Below are positions 45,457 to 55,470 of a stretch of 64,000 nucleotides of DNA, piece by piece. Below the pieces are notes generated by a model. It had not been told where the DNA came from. It did not search any database and saw only the letters and a list, made by a program, of their open reading frames with translations. Source of the DNA: Amanita rubescens (taxonomy: Eukaryota > Basidiomycota > Agaricomycetes > Agaricales > Amanitaceae). The stretch is from assembly GCA_015039365.1 (NCBI GenBank), contig WION01000168.1, positions 50,340 to 114,339 on the forward strand, written 5' to 3'. Within the stretch, counting starts at the first letter, position 1. Each line of letters begins with the position of its first letter. The position numbers and the translations under genes are program-made.

Positions 45457-47969
45457 ATGAGCCACACTCGCGGGGACGAGAATATTCCTCCGGGGGACGC
45501 CTTCCCCAATGGTCAAAGTGGCTCAAATACGTCCAAGTCATTAACGGCTCGGAGTTCCGAACAGAACACGGGAACGTTCTACAGTCAAAAGTCAGCAAGA
45601 CCTATGGTAACTTCAGATATTCATACCTTTGGAATCCCACCCGCAACCTCCAGTCCTGCGCTGTCTGGACTACACACCGCTCGTTCTCAAATAGCCCCTC
45701 CTTCAATCTATCAATTATTCAGAAACTATGTTAACAATCCCGCGAGCGAACCAAGGGAGCAACGGGCGTCGAACGCAGTAACTAATGAAGCTAACCATAT
45801 CAGTACAACGTATGTCAACCGGCTCTTATTGGTGATATATTGCTTACATTCTGACTCAGCGCCGAAGCACTTAATACCCCCAATCATAGTACACAGAAAA
45901 GTGTTTCTTTTGTCTTAGAACAACCGTCTGGATCTTCGGGTGCTGCGGCGCTCAGTACTACACGGGAAAATCATGCTTTTGTCGTTCAACGAATGTCGGA
46001 ATCTTCAAGTGCTGAACAAGCAGCTTCACCTGAACAGCATCGAGAATGTGAAGGTTGTGATCGTGAAGGTTGTGATCGTGAACGGCCAATGGATATTGCG
46101 AAGGCAAAATCTGGCAATGGTGATCAGGCTCCACCGGAGAACGACGAACCAGTAAGTAATTCTTACCAAGTGCCGGCGGCAAATGATATTGATAATGTTA
46201 TTTGAAAAAGGACGATGATAATTCAGACGATGAACGTCTTGCGCTGTATATGACCCGCCTTAGGCATGAACATGAGATCTTGGGTATGGAAAATGACGCC
46301 GGGAATACCGGTCCCACGGCAACTGCGGCAGAGAGCACGTGGGTCAAACGCCAACCAACAACACTCATACAACCCATACGCCTGCGCCAGTATCGTCAAA
46401 AGACCCACGCCGAACATCAGACAGAAAAGATGAGACACGAGCGGGCTAAAGAGAACAATGAGGCCTTACAAGCAGAAGTTAAAGCGTTTCATAACCTACG
46501 CGCCAAGATGGTCAAGGAGCTTGCGGCACGATTTAAGAAAAAGGAAGAGTACATCCGCGTCTTACTATGTTCATCTTCGACTCTGAAAACGACACGTAAA
46601 CCCAACCTGAAGAATGCGATAATCCATAAGAAAGTAAAAGAGCTGAACGAAGGTTCGTGGTCCTCACGCCAGCTCGTAATTTCTGTCTTATTAATCTTTA
46701 TGCAGGTCGAGAAGAAGGCAACCGACTGAGCTTGCTTGAAGTTCAGAAGATGATTAATGTTGAGGAGATAATGCGGGAATTGACGGAGGAAGAGAAAACC
46801 GACATTCTACAGCAGCTAGAAGACCACCGTGAGCTGAAGCACAAAGGAGCGAGGGCGACAAGTATCTCCGCTGCACAAGATATGCGGTGCACCATGCAGC
46901 GTTTGACACAGGAGGTAAGCTGACGTGTCTTTAGAGTTTTTTCTCACTAATGAATAATAGGCCGACAATCTCGCATCTCGGACCGGCGCACACGTCTTTT
47001 TGTTCACAACGCGAGGGCACGTGGACGACAGGGGTATTCCGGGTTGGACGGCGACAGAAAACACGGAGGCGTTCTTTTCAGATGTTCTCAAGATCGAGGC
47101 GTGGAACCTACTGCGGAAATTTGAACAATGGGCGTGTGCAAATGACAGAAGTGGGTCCACTTCTTTCGTTGTGCTTTCCAGGCTTACAATAGAGTCTAGC
47201 TGGACAGAAAGATTCGTGGCAAGGCCTGCGGACGCAATGCAGCAATTATATTCTCGGTGGTCTTAGTGAGTATTTATTGTTTTTGTATCTCCCACTTTCT
47301 GACCAGAAAATAGAATATATTGCCAACATGGATCATATATCAATGAACTACGTGAACTACGAAAAGTCAATTATACAGAAATACCGCCTGAAGCTTGTCG
47401 GCTGGCCAGACGATGTCAAGTTCACAAACCCGGCGAGTCTCACAAGCGTAGATGATTTAAGAAAACTTCGACATGCGCTGAGAACGCAAACCTGCCACTG
47501 GGTCAAACTTTCTGATCGAGAACTACGACAGCATACCGAATCAATTAAGCAACGTGAAGTATCTGGTGAATGTGTTGGCCGTAAGCGAAAGGCACGTAGC
47601 GACAAAGGGAAGTCGAGGAAGCGAGTAGCTCGCGAGCGCCCCGACAACGATCTCGATGATGGCGATGATGATGACGGAGATGGCGATTATGGCGGGGACG
47701 ACAACGACAATGACAACGACCAGTCCCCTGGTCCGTCGTCTGCCCCAGTGCCTACTCGGATGAAAACGCGTTCCAAGGGGGGCCGCCGTGGTCGCCCATT
47801 CAAGAGCAAGGAGATAATTCACTCTAGCGATGATGACGACGGAGATGGCGATGATTACACCGGGGATGACAACGACAACGACCAGTCTCCCGGTCCGTCG
47901 TCTGCCACAGCGCCTGCTCGGACGCAAACACATTCCAAGGCGGGCCGCATCCGTCGAGCAAGGAGATGA
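45457..47969 (+). CDS. KDZ-element cargo protein, coiled coil plus conserved C-domain
   Basis: Starts MSHTRGDENIPPGDAFPNGQ at 45457. Exon 1 ends near 45809 (GTATGT); exon 2 from about 45861 to 46150 (NDEP, then GTAAGT). The exon 46207-46650 has LRHEHEILGMENDAGN and a basic coiled coil (RHERAKENNEALQAEVKAFH). The next gives GREEGNRLSLLEVQKMINVE and EEEKTDILQQLEDHREL. Then, after TAATAG, ADNLASRTGAHVFLFTTRGH, GWTATENTEAFFSDVLKIEA and LLRKFEQWACAND. The last exon reads HISMNYVNYEKSIIQKYRLK, LVGWPDDVKFTNPAS, CHWVKLSDREL, followed by a lysine-rich and acidic, repeated Asp-rich tail. Two tail repeats (about 47650-47780, 47830-47945) encode DQSPGPSSA. I recall similar C-domains next to transposons in mushrooms; function unknown. 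The small exon at 47180-47260 is uncertain. Confidence 0.65.
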
Positions 47970-48082
47970 TTCACTCAGACCAGGACTGAATATGACGAAG
48001 AGGGCTAGGGTGCCCGTTACTTTTTAACTGCGTAATACTATATACTATTGCTAATACAAACATTTCGCATGGCGAAGAGGTC

Positions 48083-49644
48083 TTTACTGTCCCCCCCCTA
48101 TTCCGATCGGAGTCCGATCGGAGTCCTAGGAGTCCTATAGGAGTCACATTGGAATTTATTACAAATGAGATTACATTAACATTACAAATTTTTTGACACT
48201 ACATTTTTCAATCGGACTGGTATCGGATGAATAGGAAGCCTTCCGACGGACTCGAATAGGACATAGGACTCTAATAGGACTATTCCTATAGGACTCCGCT
48301 TTTTAATGTAGTCTTTGTAGTCTCATTTGTAATACCACCATTTGCCAAGAGTACTGTGTGACCGTGGGAAATTTTGGAAAAAAATTGTGAAAAATGCAGA
48401 AAAATCATGTAATCAGATTAGTTTGTAAATGAACATGCCAAACAATGCCAAACTCAAGTTATTTGCAAAATACTGTTTTAAACGCTTCGTGTTGAAAAAT
48501 TGAATGGCTGCCAAAAATCTGGAAAAATCCGGAAAAATCATGTGATCAGATTAGTGTGGAAATGGACATGCCAAACAATGCCAAACTCAAGATATTTGCA
48601 AAATACTGTTTTAAACACTTCATGTTGAAAATTTGAAAGGCTGCTAAAAATCTTGAAAAATCTGGAAAAATCATGTGATCAAGATGGTGCAAGAATCATG
48701 CTCCAGAACAGAGCCTTTGAAACCCAAGATATTTGTAATTAATTCTTCAGATATAATGGAGAGAAATTTGATAGGTTGCCAAAACATCTTGTGACTTTGT
48801 CCAAGGGCCCCTGGTCACATTGATAAGACAAACCACTGGAGGTGTGGGGTCAGGGAAACTTCAAACATATTAGGTAAAACAATAGAATATCATAGTCTTA
48901 GGTTTGAGGCAATTCTGGAACAGAGCATGGACAACAAAGTTATAGTATAACTACTAGTAAAGGTGAGACTGACTGATATTGGCCTATAGGGCACTGTACC
49001 TAACTTCAAATTACTAATAGTACTTGTGATTGGAGGTAGCTGATAATGATCATGATAGTAGGACACTCAGTGTGGCAGGGCACAGGTGCCAGATAGTGTT
49101 GCCATTGTGATTGGAACTTTGGAAGTTGATACTAATTACATGATGTCACTGAGCCACCATTCTGTTACTAATAGTATTGACTCCCACATTATGCATGCCT
49201 GATTAGTTTTGGAAGTGACAGGCCCTCTTATGTATCTCTACTTACTCATCAAGTTATCTATCATTGTCCACACTTTGTTCAATTTCTGTCTGAAACATCC
49301 AAAGACTCTATCCTACTATTGTATTAGCACTCGTCATATCATCATTCTCTTAGTATTTGAGTTAACCATTGCTGAGTTAACTTTGCCACATGCTTCTAGT
49401 GTGGAAGCTTAGTACATCAACTAACACAGCAAAAGTCTGATCATAGCCTTGTCTGATGTTGTCTGATGCTTAAGTGTCTCTCACTGCTCAGATGGTTAGA
49501 CAGTCAGACAAGTCAGACAACTTATGAAACACTGTCTGTCAGACAGTCAGATAATCAGTGTGTCAGCATCTGTCAGTGCCTGTTAGATAGTCAGACAACC
49601 AGATAATTAGTGCATTAACATCTGTCAGTGCCTGTCAGATAGTC

Positions 49645-49681
<37 letters not shown>

Positions 49682-50650
49682 GTCAGACAGACAGTCAGAC
49701 AGACAGACAGACAGACAGACAGTCAGACAGTCAGACAATTATTAATATGGTTCTAACAACCACAACTCACTGTGTACCCGGCATCACCAAATAACCAAGA
49801 ACTCATCTCCACCTGCTTTCACCCCTTGACTTCAATACATACATAATCACAAATCCCTCATATTTACCTATGACAATTATAGGTGATTGGTGGTCATTGG
49901 TTGTTGCTGGCAACAAACATGTGGGATTGTGGAACTAAAACTAGATCATCACTTCAACACTCTGCACTGCACCCCCAGCAGCCACTGCCATGTGCATGTT
50001 GCCAATGTCCTTGACCTCAGCAGCCTCTACTCACCACTCAAGTCACATTACTGAAACTGACTTTCACCACTGCCAGCCCTTTCTAACTGATCACACATAT
50101 GTACTACATTGATCATCACCAGCCAGACATACCCAAATTGTGTTGGGTTCAACTATGGCTTTGCAGGTGGTCACATGGAGTGGTGATACATTCTTTTACA
50201 TTTACCTAGAATTTGGCTCAGATTTGTGTCCTAATTCTTGCATGACCTTGTGTGCATTTTTCAAGATCACACTTGCATCTGAAAAGTATTTTGCAAATAT
50301 GTCAAGTTTGCCATTGTTTGGTTTTATAATTCTTAGATAACCTGGATCACATGAATTTTCCGCATTTTTTCAGTATTTTTTTGAATTTATTCTGCAAGTT
50401 AAAGATGCCTAATACAAATAAACATAAATAAACAATGCCAAACATCATTCACTATTTTTAAGGATTTTGGATTTCTTTTGCAAGTTAAAGATGCCTAATA
50501 TAAATAAACATAAACAAACAATGCCAAACATGTTTCCTACCATTTTACATTTTTTTACATTTTATCAGAAAGTGATCAGAGTCCTATAGGAGTCCTATAG
50601 GAGTCATAGGAGTCTGTCGGAGTCTAATCGGACTGGGGGGGGAGTGTAAA
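48083..50650. mobile_element. Inner noncoding TIR element, poly-C ends, inside the KDZ element
   Basis: Left end TTTACTGTCCCCCCCC (48083) and right end, on the other strand, TTTACACTCCCCCCCC (50650). Both are followed by GGAGTCC/ACTCC-rich blocks (48100-48145; 50575-50635) and by diverged inverted blocks: CAAACAATGCCAAAC, AT.TTTGCAAAATACT and CATGTGATC occur on plus at 48430-48680 and inverted at 50265-50370. Three tandem units of about 125 bp lie at 48366-48720. No transposase and no clear target duplication. A third copy of the terminus is at 63208. Confidence 0.7.
49641..49737. repeat. (CAGA)n microsatellite
   Basis: A run of GACA tetranucleotides with occasional GTCA interruptions. It is preceded from 49480 by less regular GTCAGACA sequence. 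Confidence 0.95.
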
Positions 50651-50651
50651 G

Positions 50652-50876
50652 TACTGTGGCGGAACGATTTTTTGATGTGTTACGTAAGTTAAGTCACACG
50701 GACATTGGCCATTCAAGGCCTAAATGGGTCGGAGGAGAGAAATACTGTCAAGTCCTGCTATATAATTAATGGATTTATTCAAAGTGTGAGGTGAAGCCGG
50801 AATGCTCGCTAATTAGCGCGGGACACTCAATCGGTGTCCCTGGCTAATTAGGCGAATTAAGCCGGCTTAACAGGTG
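50652..50876 (-). repeat. Right terminal inverted repeat of the KDZ element
   Basis: Inverted copy of 39086-39308. It ends CAGGTG at 50876 next to the target duplication ACCGGTTC. Confidence 0.9.
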
Positions 50877-51564
50877 ACCGGTTCTTGTTCGTAATCTCAG
50901 TGGCCCAATTCCAAAAGTTATATGGCGGTTTCAGCTCGCAGTAAAGGATTTCCCGTCGGATTTTATCCTCCCAGTCTGTGTCCAGGTAGCGGTCCCGGAT
51001 TTCGTTGATGAAAGCGGCAAAAGATAACGATTTGAGGCGCTCGTGGTCAGAATTAATCCAGTCACGCATGTGTCCGTCACGTATGGACGCCATGGCCAAC
51101 GGAACTTGTTTTTCTGCAGCGATGTCCTTTATGCCAAAATAGTCCAAACAGCCGAGTTCGAAACGAGAAGCAATATCCGGCGTTAGCCTACCCTTGGTCA
51201 GGATGGGGAGTTTCGACGGGTTGCTGTGTTCTAACAAGGCGTGTTCTGATCGTGTAGACATTACAACCCTGATCGATGACGATGAAGACGATGAAGACGG
51301 TGGTGACGATGGAGGCGGTGGCGAGGGCAGTTTATTGCCCTCCAAAAACGGTGTAGACATTGGGTTAAGCGGTTCAGAAGACAAAGAGGAAGAAGCGGTG
51401 CTCGGCGGGAGCAGGGTGCGGTGTGTAGATCCGTCCTTCGGAGTACTGGTGGCTGTATGCGGCGTACTCCGAGTGACAGCGCCTGAGCGAAGTTTGGTAG
51501 TTCCCCGGGAAGACTCGCCCTGCTTTGCCTTGGGCGATTTACGAGAAGATTTAGCTGGCGCCAA
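50877..51564 (-). CDS. Gypsy Gag, N-terminal part (interrupted)
   Basis: Structural capsid protein of the retrotransposon. Starts MAPAKSSRKSPKAKQGESSR at 51564, with a basic Ser/Thr/Pro-rich N-terminal part, then a capsid-type region with FELGCLDYFGIKDIAAEKQV, MRDWINSDHERLKSLSFAAF, IRDRYLDTDWEDKIRREIL, and YNFWNWATEITNKNR just before the KDZ insertion. The remaining codons up to the foldback at 39069 are only a few (RLLT). The rest of Gag, including any zinc knuckle, is absent from the window, so this copy is defective. Confidence 0.9.
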
Positions 51565-51642
51565 AACGTAACAAGGAGACCGGTAGGGACCGGGGATTTC
51601 GAGAGTCGAGAGTCAACGCGCAAGTTGCTGTTCAAAAAAAAG

Positions 51643-51830
51643 TGTAAACCCTTTGTGGACTCAAAGGGGAATCACTCGAGACGGAACAGGACCAGAGCGT
51701 GTTAAGAGAGAACGAGTACCTAGGTACGATGATAAGGAGAAGGAAAAGAAAGAATATCGAAGTGTATGAACTATCCGAATATATGTATGTTGATTGATTG
51801 TAGTTGTTTGTTAGTAATCGTATGATTACA
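51643..51830 (-). repeat. 5' LTR of the gypsy element
   Basis: 188 bp, identical by eye to the 3' LTR at 31842-32029. Flanked on the outside by CAAAT. The sequence inside the element next to the LTR (CTTTTTTTTGAACAGC on minus) is not a standard TGG-type primer site. Confidence 0.95.
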
Positions 51831-51835
51831 CAAAT

Positions 51836-53080
51836 GCAAAAAGGATCATGCTCAGTCCGAGCCTGACAAGTGTGCAGCATCCATTTTGCACGAGACCTTC
51901 TTGAATACAGTCAACTGTGGACTGCCCGTCTTTTTGGAACAAGACGCAGGAACCCCGGGCGGTTTCACTCGTTTATACCTGGCGAATTTCCCCCAGTGAG
52001 TCGCTGTGAAGCTATTTTTCGAGAAAGTCTCAGCCCGGCGTCGGATAGGAAAAAAATTCGCTATTGTATCTCATGATGATCTGTGACTACAAGTGTCATG
52101 GAAAAGATCGCGTTCGCAGACAATGCTGGTCCTGTATAACGGATTGCACGTCTATTTTACTGCGGTCGCATTTTCCTACCATCGACAAGCATTTAAGAGC
52201 ACTCAGCGCAGCAGCACAATCGCAGGCGCAGGCGCAGCATCAAATGAAACGGGCGTACTATTATTGATGACGAAACTGTATATCTATAAACAGCGTATTA
52301 TATATGTGCAATCGTTGTTCTCGACATGACCTGACATTGTCGAGTTCAACACCGAGCGTGGTCTGGAAGTAACATCCGACTAGAGATTGCTTTCAATGGG
52401 TTGATCTGCCCATCTCAATCAACAATCTTGTATGGACTAGTACTTGTCAATAGCAAATACTGCGCAAAATGATCATCATCTTCGCCACCGATACAGAAAC
52501 ACAGTGAAAAGAAAAGGAGACTATGAAACGATGGTCGGAGGAAAATCATGAGACGCATGTCAGAATTGCAATCTATCAAATATGTCGATGCTTTGCATGG
52601 GAAGTAGACTGACTGTTCCGCCTTGGCATCAATAACTTTGAGGCACCCAATATGGTGGTAGGATATAGATAGGGTATGGGTACGGGATAACACATTGCGC
52701 ACCCGTACCACCCATGCCGCGGGTTAACGCTGCCGTAGAGGTACAGAGCGGGTGGAGGACCAGCATCGTCTCAGGCACCTGCGTCCAGACCCCGATTGGG
52801 TAGTAAGCGGGAGAGTTGGTTGTTGGGGTGAGGATAGGACTGGTGTAGGGGAAGCGGGAGGCATCCTGAGATCTTGTGCACTGAGCCGTCGAAGTGGCCG
52901 ACTGCGAATTGGATGGGACGTGTCTGGGTCAGAGCAGTCATCAAGTTCCTGCATCACGTTGTCACACTGTATACCTAAATGTCTCACATCTTTAGGAGTT
53001 GAATTTAAGGCTCTCTGAACAACGGAAAGGGGGAATCCCCACGACAGTAACGAACGTACGAATTACAATCAAAACGCACC
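51836..53080. other. No gene recognised
   Basis: Only short frames. A GCA/CAG-rich patch lies near 52200-52240. Nothing else supported. Confidence 0.4.
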
Positions 53081-53084
53081 GGGG

Positions 53085-53949
53085 ATGTCGATGCTCTACC
53101 GCCAGCAAAGCGGGAAAAAACTTTACCGCGGATATAAGGATGGAAACGAATGGACACGAGTGGACCTCGATTCGTACAATATCCATGTGACTCCGCAAGA
53201 TACAGCTTCTTTCTTCAATAGCCCTTCTCTTCCAAATCCACAAGTTTCAGCAGAGATTCTCGATGTCGAAGAAGCCGTTGACATGAAGAACAACGATAAT
53301 GTGATGCTCATCGAGCTTCTCGACGCCGCCATGGCTCCGAGTTCGGAAGAATCGGCTGTTATCGACTTTTCAACCCAGTTGTTCAGGTATCTTGGTGGTT
53401 ACATTGGCGGTCATCGATATCCACGTACCCGGAAACATCTCGCCCTGCCTATATCCGGTCATACCCAAGAAGCAACGATAGACTTGTGCATCATTGACGG
53501 CTCCAGCGACCATATCGTCCTCATCGTCGAAGATTACAAACGTTCAAATGGCTCCATTTCTGACGCAGAGGCAAAGCTGGTCGCCAAGGCTATCGCTGCG
53601 TTTGAGTACAATAACGAATGTAGAAAGGCCAGCGGTTTGCCTGAACTCGACAAGAAGGTAAGCCTCTCCCCCTATTTCGCTTGCCTGACATTGATCGCTT
53701 CAATAGGTGATGGCTGGGATCATTATGACTGGAACTATGCCGACGTTTTATGAAATTCCCATCACCTTGGACCTGGTTCACAGTGTTCGCCATGGAAACT
53801 TTTCCTACCAGCCCACTGAAGTCTTGGCTTATTATGTACCCGTTACGAGACAGAACCGTCGTTGGACTGAAGGCATGAAACCATTGGACAATAGGCACAA
53901 TATTCTCAGCTGTTATGAGGTTTTCAAGGCCATTGCAGGGGTGAATTAG
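53085..53949 (+). CDS. PD-(D/E)XK-like protein of an expanded basidiomycete family
   Basis: 271 residues from two exons: 53085-53657 (191 codons) and 53707-53949, with intron 53658-53706 (GTAAGC..CAATAG) in phase 0. Core motifs: DFSTQLFRYLGGYIGGHRYP, RTRKHLALPISGHTQEATID, LCIIDGSSDHIVLIVEDYKR, EAKLVAKAIAAFEYNNECR. After the intron: VMAGIIMTGTMPTFYEIPIT, HGNFSYQPTEVLAYYVPV, EGMKPLDNRHNILSCYEVFK. The pattern D..I.D....I.L.VEDYKR looks like the D...ExK core of PD-(D/E)XK nucleases, in a family that is very numerous in mushroom genomes. Nuclease activity is not shown. No inactivating change seen. The ATG at 53085 gives a short N-terminal part; an upstream exon is possible. Confidence 0.75.
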
Positions 53950-53954
53950 CACAG

Positions 53955-54520
53955 ACTCTGTATCGAATAAATACAACTGGATGAACAACCAATCATTTGA
54001 CATATTTACCATCGGAGAAATCTGCTCCCCGCTTTCGGCCTATATCTCACCTCACTTATTCGTTTTTTCAGACTCATGAACTTGAACCTCATTTTCATGG
54101 AACGGTATATACCTCCTGCGGCCAAGATTACGCCTGGTAGCAAATGTGAATATGAAGTTATGTTTAGACTTTTTTTTGAAACACGTACATTCTTAAACGA
54201 ATCCAGTTTCCTCCGTCATCTTGATAGGTGAAGAAAGTTGGAATGAATTCAATGAGCCACTAGAACCAGACGAGAATGAGCTGGTCGAAAATGTTGTCAC
54301 GTAAATCGAGAAAATGTCGTCCGACGATGACCGTTAGCTTGCGGGTGGCTGCTAATCTGCACCGGTCCCCCACTCGCAAGTGACTCCACCATGATAGATA
54401 TATTGACATCGACCATGCGGACTGGACCGTTTTATTGCTTGTATCATGTCTCGTGAATTGCCTTGGATGTCTCGCGTGTCGCCGTGCTCTCGGCTAAATC
54501 CGCGCGAGGAAGAGACGCAG
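53955..54520. other. No gene recognised
   Basis: 3' flank of the preceding gene. Short frames only; no element end seen before the repeat at 54525. Confidence 0.4.
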
Positions 54521-54524
54521 AGCT

Positions 54525-54687
54525 CACCTGGGTTATCGACCGTCTTATTAGAGGGCATGAGTGAAAATGCATATTGTGGTTGCCCCATAGGCGGAAGTGC
54601 AAGGAATCCTCAATTGTGTTCTGGTGAGGTGCCAAGTGAACAAGTTTACGCATCACTTCGGAGCATATCCCATGGCCACTCGACTGA
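54525..54687. repeat. Dispersed repeat, left half (split by LTR element; right half 57315-57420)
   Basis: Matches 31100-31260 (see that entry). The match resumes directly after the element at 57315 (ACATCAGGTATAAAATGAGT), which confirms the outer limits of the inserted LTR element. Confidence 0.75.
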
Positions 54688-55084
54688 TGTAACGAGCCGA
54701 TTCCGGCTACGTTGGAACCGATCTCCGAAACCTTCCGAAGCTCCCCGAAGCACTCCGAGCCTATACTCGACCCCGGAGGATGATCGTTTGTGTTCGGACG
54801 CATGCACAGGCCTCAGACTCGGTGCAGGAATTGTCACATGGTCACCTCGTGCCTCCGTAGTATATATACCATTGTGTACATAGTTGTAGTTAGTGAATTA
54901 TCACCCCGTTACTGCTCCGGGTTTGATTCCTTTCGTTCCCTTTGTTCCTCGGTGCTTCGGACACCTTCCACTCGTTCACCTTCGCATTCGGCACCCTCTC
55001 TGCCTCCGAGGCACCCCCAGGACTGACCTCCGAAGCCCCTTTGGCCGAACGCACTTCCGCATCGGCCTTCTTCTGATCGTTTCA
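54688..55084 (+). repeat. 5' LTR of the gag-only element
   Basis: Starts TGTAACGAGCC; includes a TATATATA box at about 54858. A few substitutions from the 3' LTR. Confidence 0.9.
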
Positions 55085-55085
55085 A

Positions 55086-55105
55086 CTGGAGCCCACCGCG
55101 AGGGG
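55086..55105 (+). promoter_or_regulatory. Putative primer-binding site of the gag-only element
   Basis: Begins TGGAGCCCACC right after the 5' LTR, as expected for a site pairing with a tRNA 3' end (CCA). The tRNA was not identified. Confidence 0.6.
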
Positions 55106-55470
55106 CTCTTAGGTCAGTCCGTCGGTCATTCCTTTCACCCAACTCCTGCACAGAAAGCATCGGACAAGCTCCGGTGTCACTTGGAATCTGCTCCGAGCCA
55201 CTCCAAGCACTCTGCCGGCCCTCCCATAGCTCAGAGACCATACCCCGCCGACCTTTCTTCAATTATACCCTCCCCGCTCTTTACACTGCAGTAGCCTTCA
55301 CCACTCGGCCCCACAGCACTGACACAGCATCAGCCGAACAACGCCCACACGTTCCACTACTCCCGATCCAGCTCCGATCGATCAATAGCTTTCGTCCCTG
55401 AAGCCCCTTGCTTAATCCACCTCGCTTTCCATCAGAACAGCTCGCTTCGCTTCGGCCTGCCAGTAACATC

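Larger units (their letters stand above)
39086..50876. mobile_element. KDZ (Kyakuja-Dileera-Zisupton) DNA transposon, 11.8 kb
   Basis: Bounded by inverted repeats of about 225 bp (39086-39308 and 50652-50876), outermost bases CACCTGTTAAGCCGGCTTAA. An 8-bp target duplication ACCGGTTC lies at 39078-39085 and 50877-50884. It is inserted in the gypsy gag gene, 17 bp from the foldback. Contents: KDZ transposase (minus), an RNase H1-N/viroplasmin-like gene (minus), a third spliced gene (plus), and a noncoding inner TIR element. The 8-bp duplication and large size agree with the KDZ superfamily. Confidence 0.93.
31842..51830 (-). mobile_element. Ty3/gypsy LTR retrotransposon, chromovirus-like, with nested insertions
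   Basis: Full element on the minus strand. LTRs 51643-51830 (5') and 31842-32029 (3') look identical over 188 bp and both begin TG and end CA in element orientation. A 5-bp target duplication CAAAT flanks it (31837-31841 and 51831-51835). A polypurine tract (GGTGGGGGAGGG on minus) precedes the 3' LTR. gag lies at 51564-50877, pol at 36740-32150. The order protease end, reverse transcriptase, RNase H, integrase, chromodomain-like tail is the Ty3/gypsy order. Without the three inserted elements it would be about 4.6 kb. Part of gag (zinc knuckle) and the protease active site are missing. Identical LTRs imply recent insertion. Confidence 0.95.

Noticed and set aside
50857..50876. Extension of gypsy Gag by SPVKPA
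   Set aside because: These codons belong to the KDZ terminal repeat, not to gag.
55408..55470. Upstream start for the gag-only element's protein
   Set aside because: The frame is open but the first ATG in frame is at 55471.
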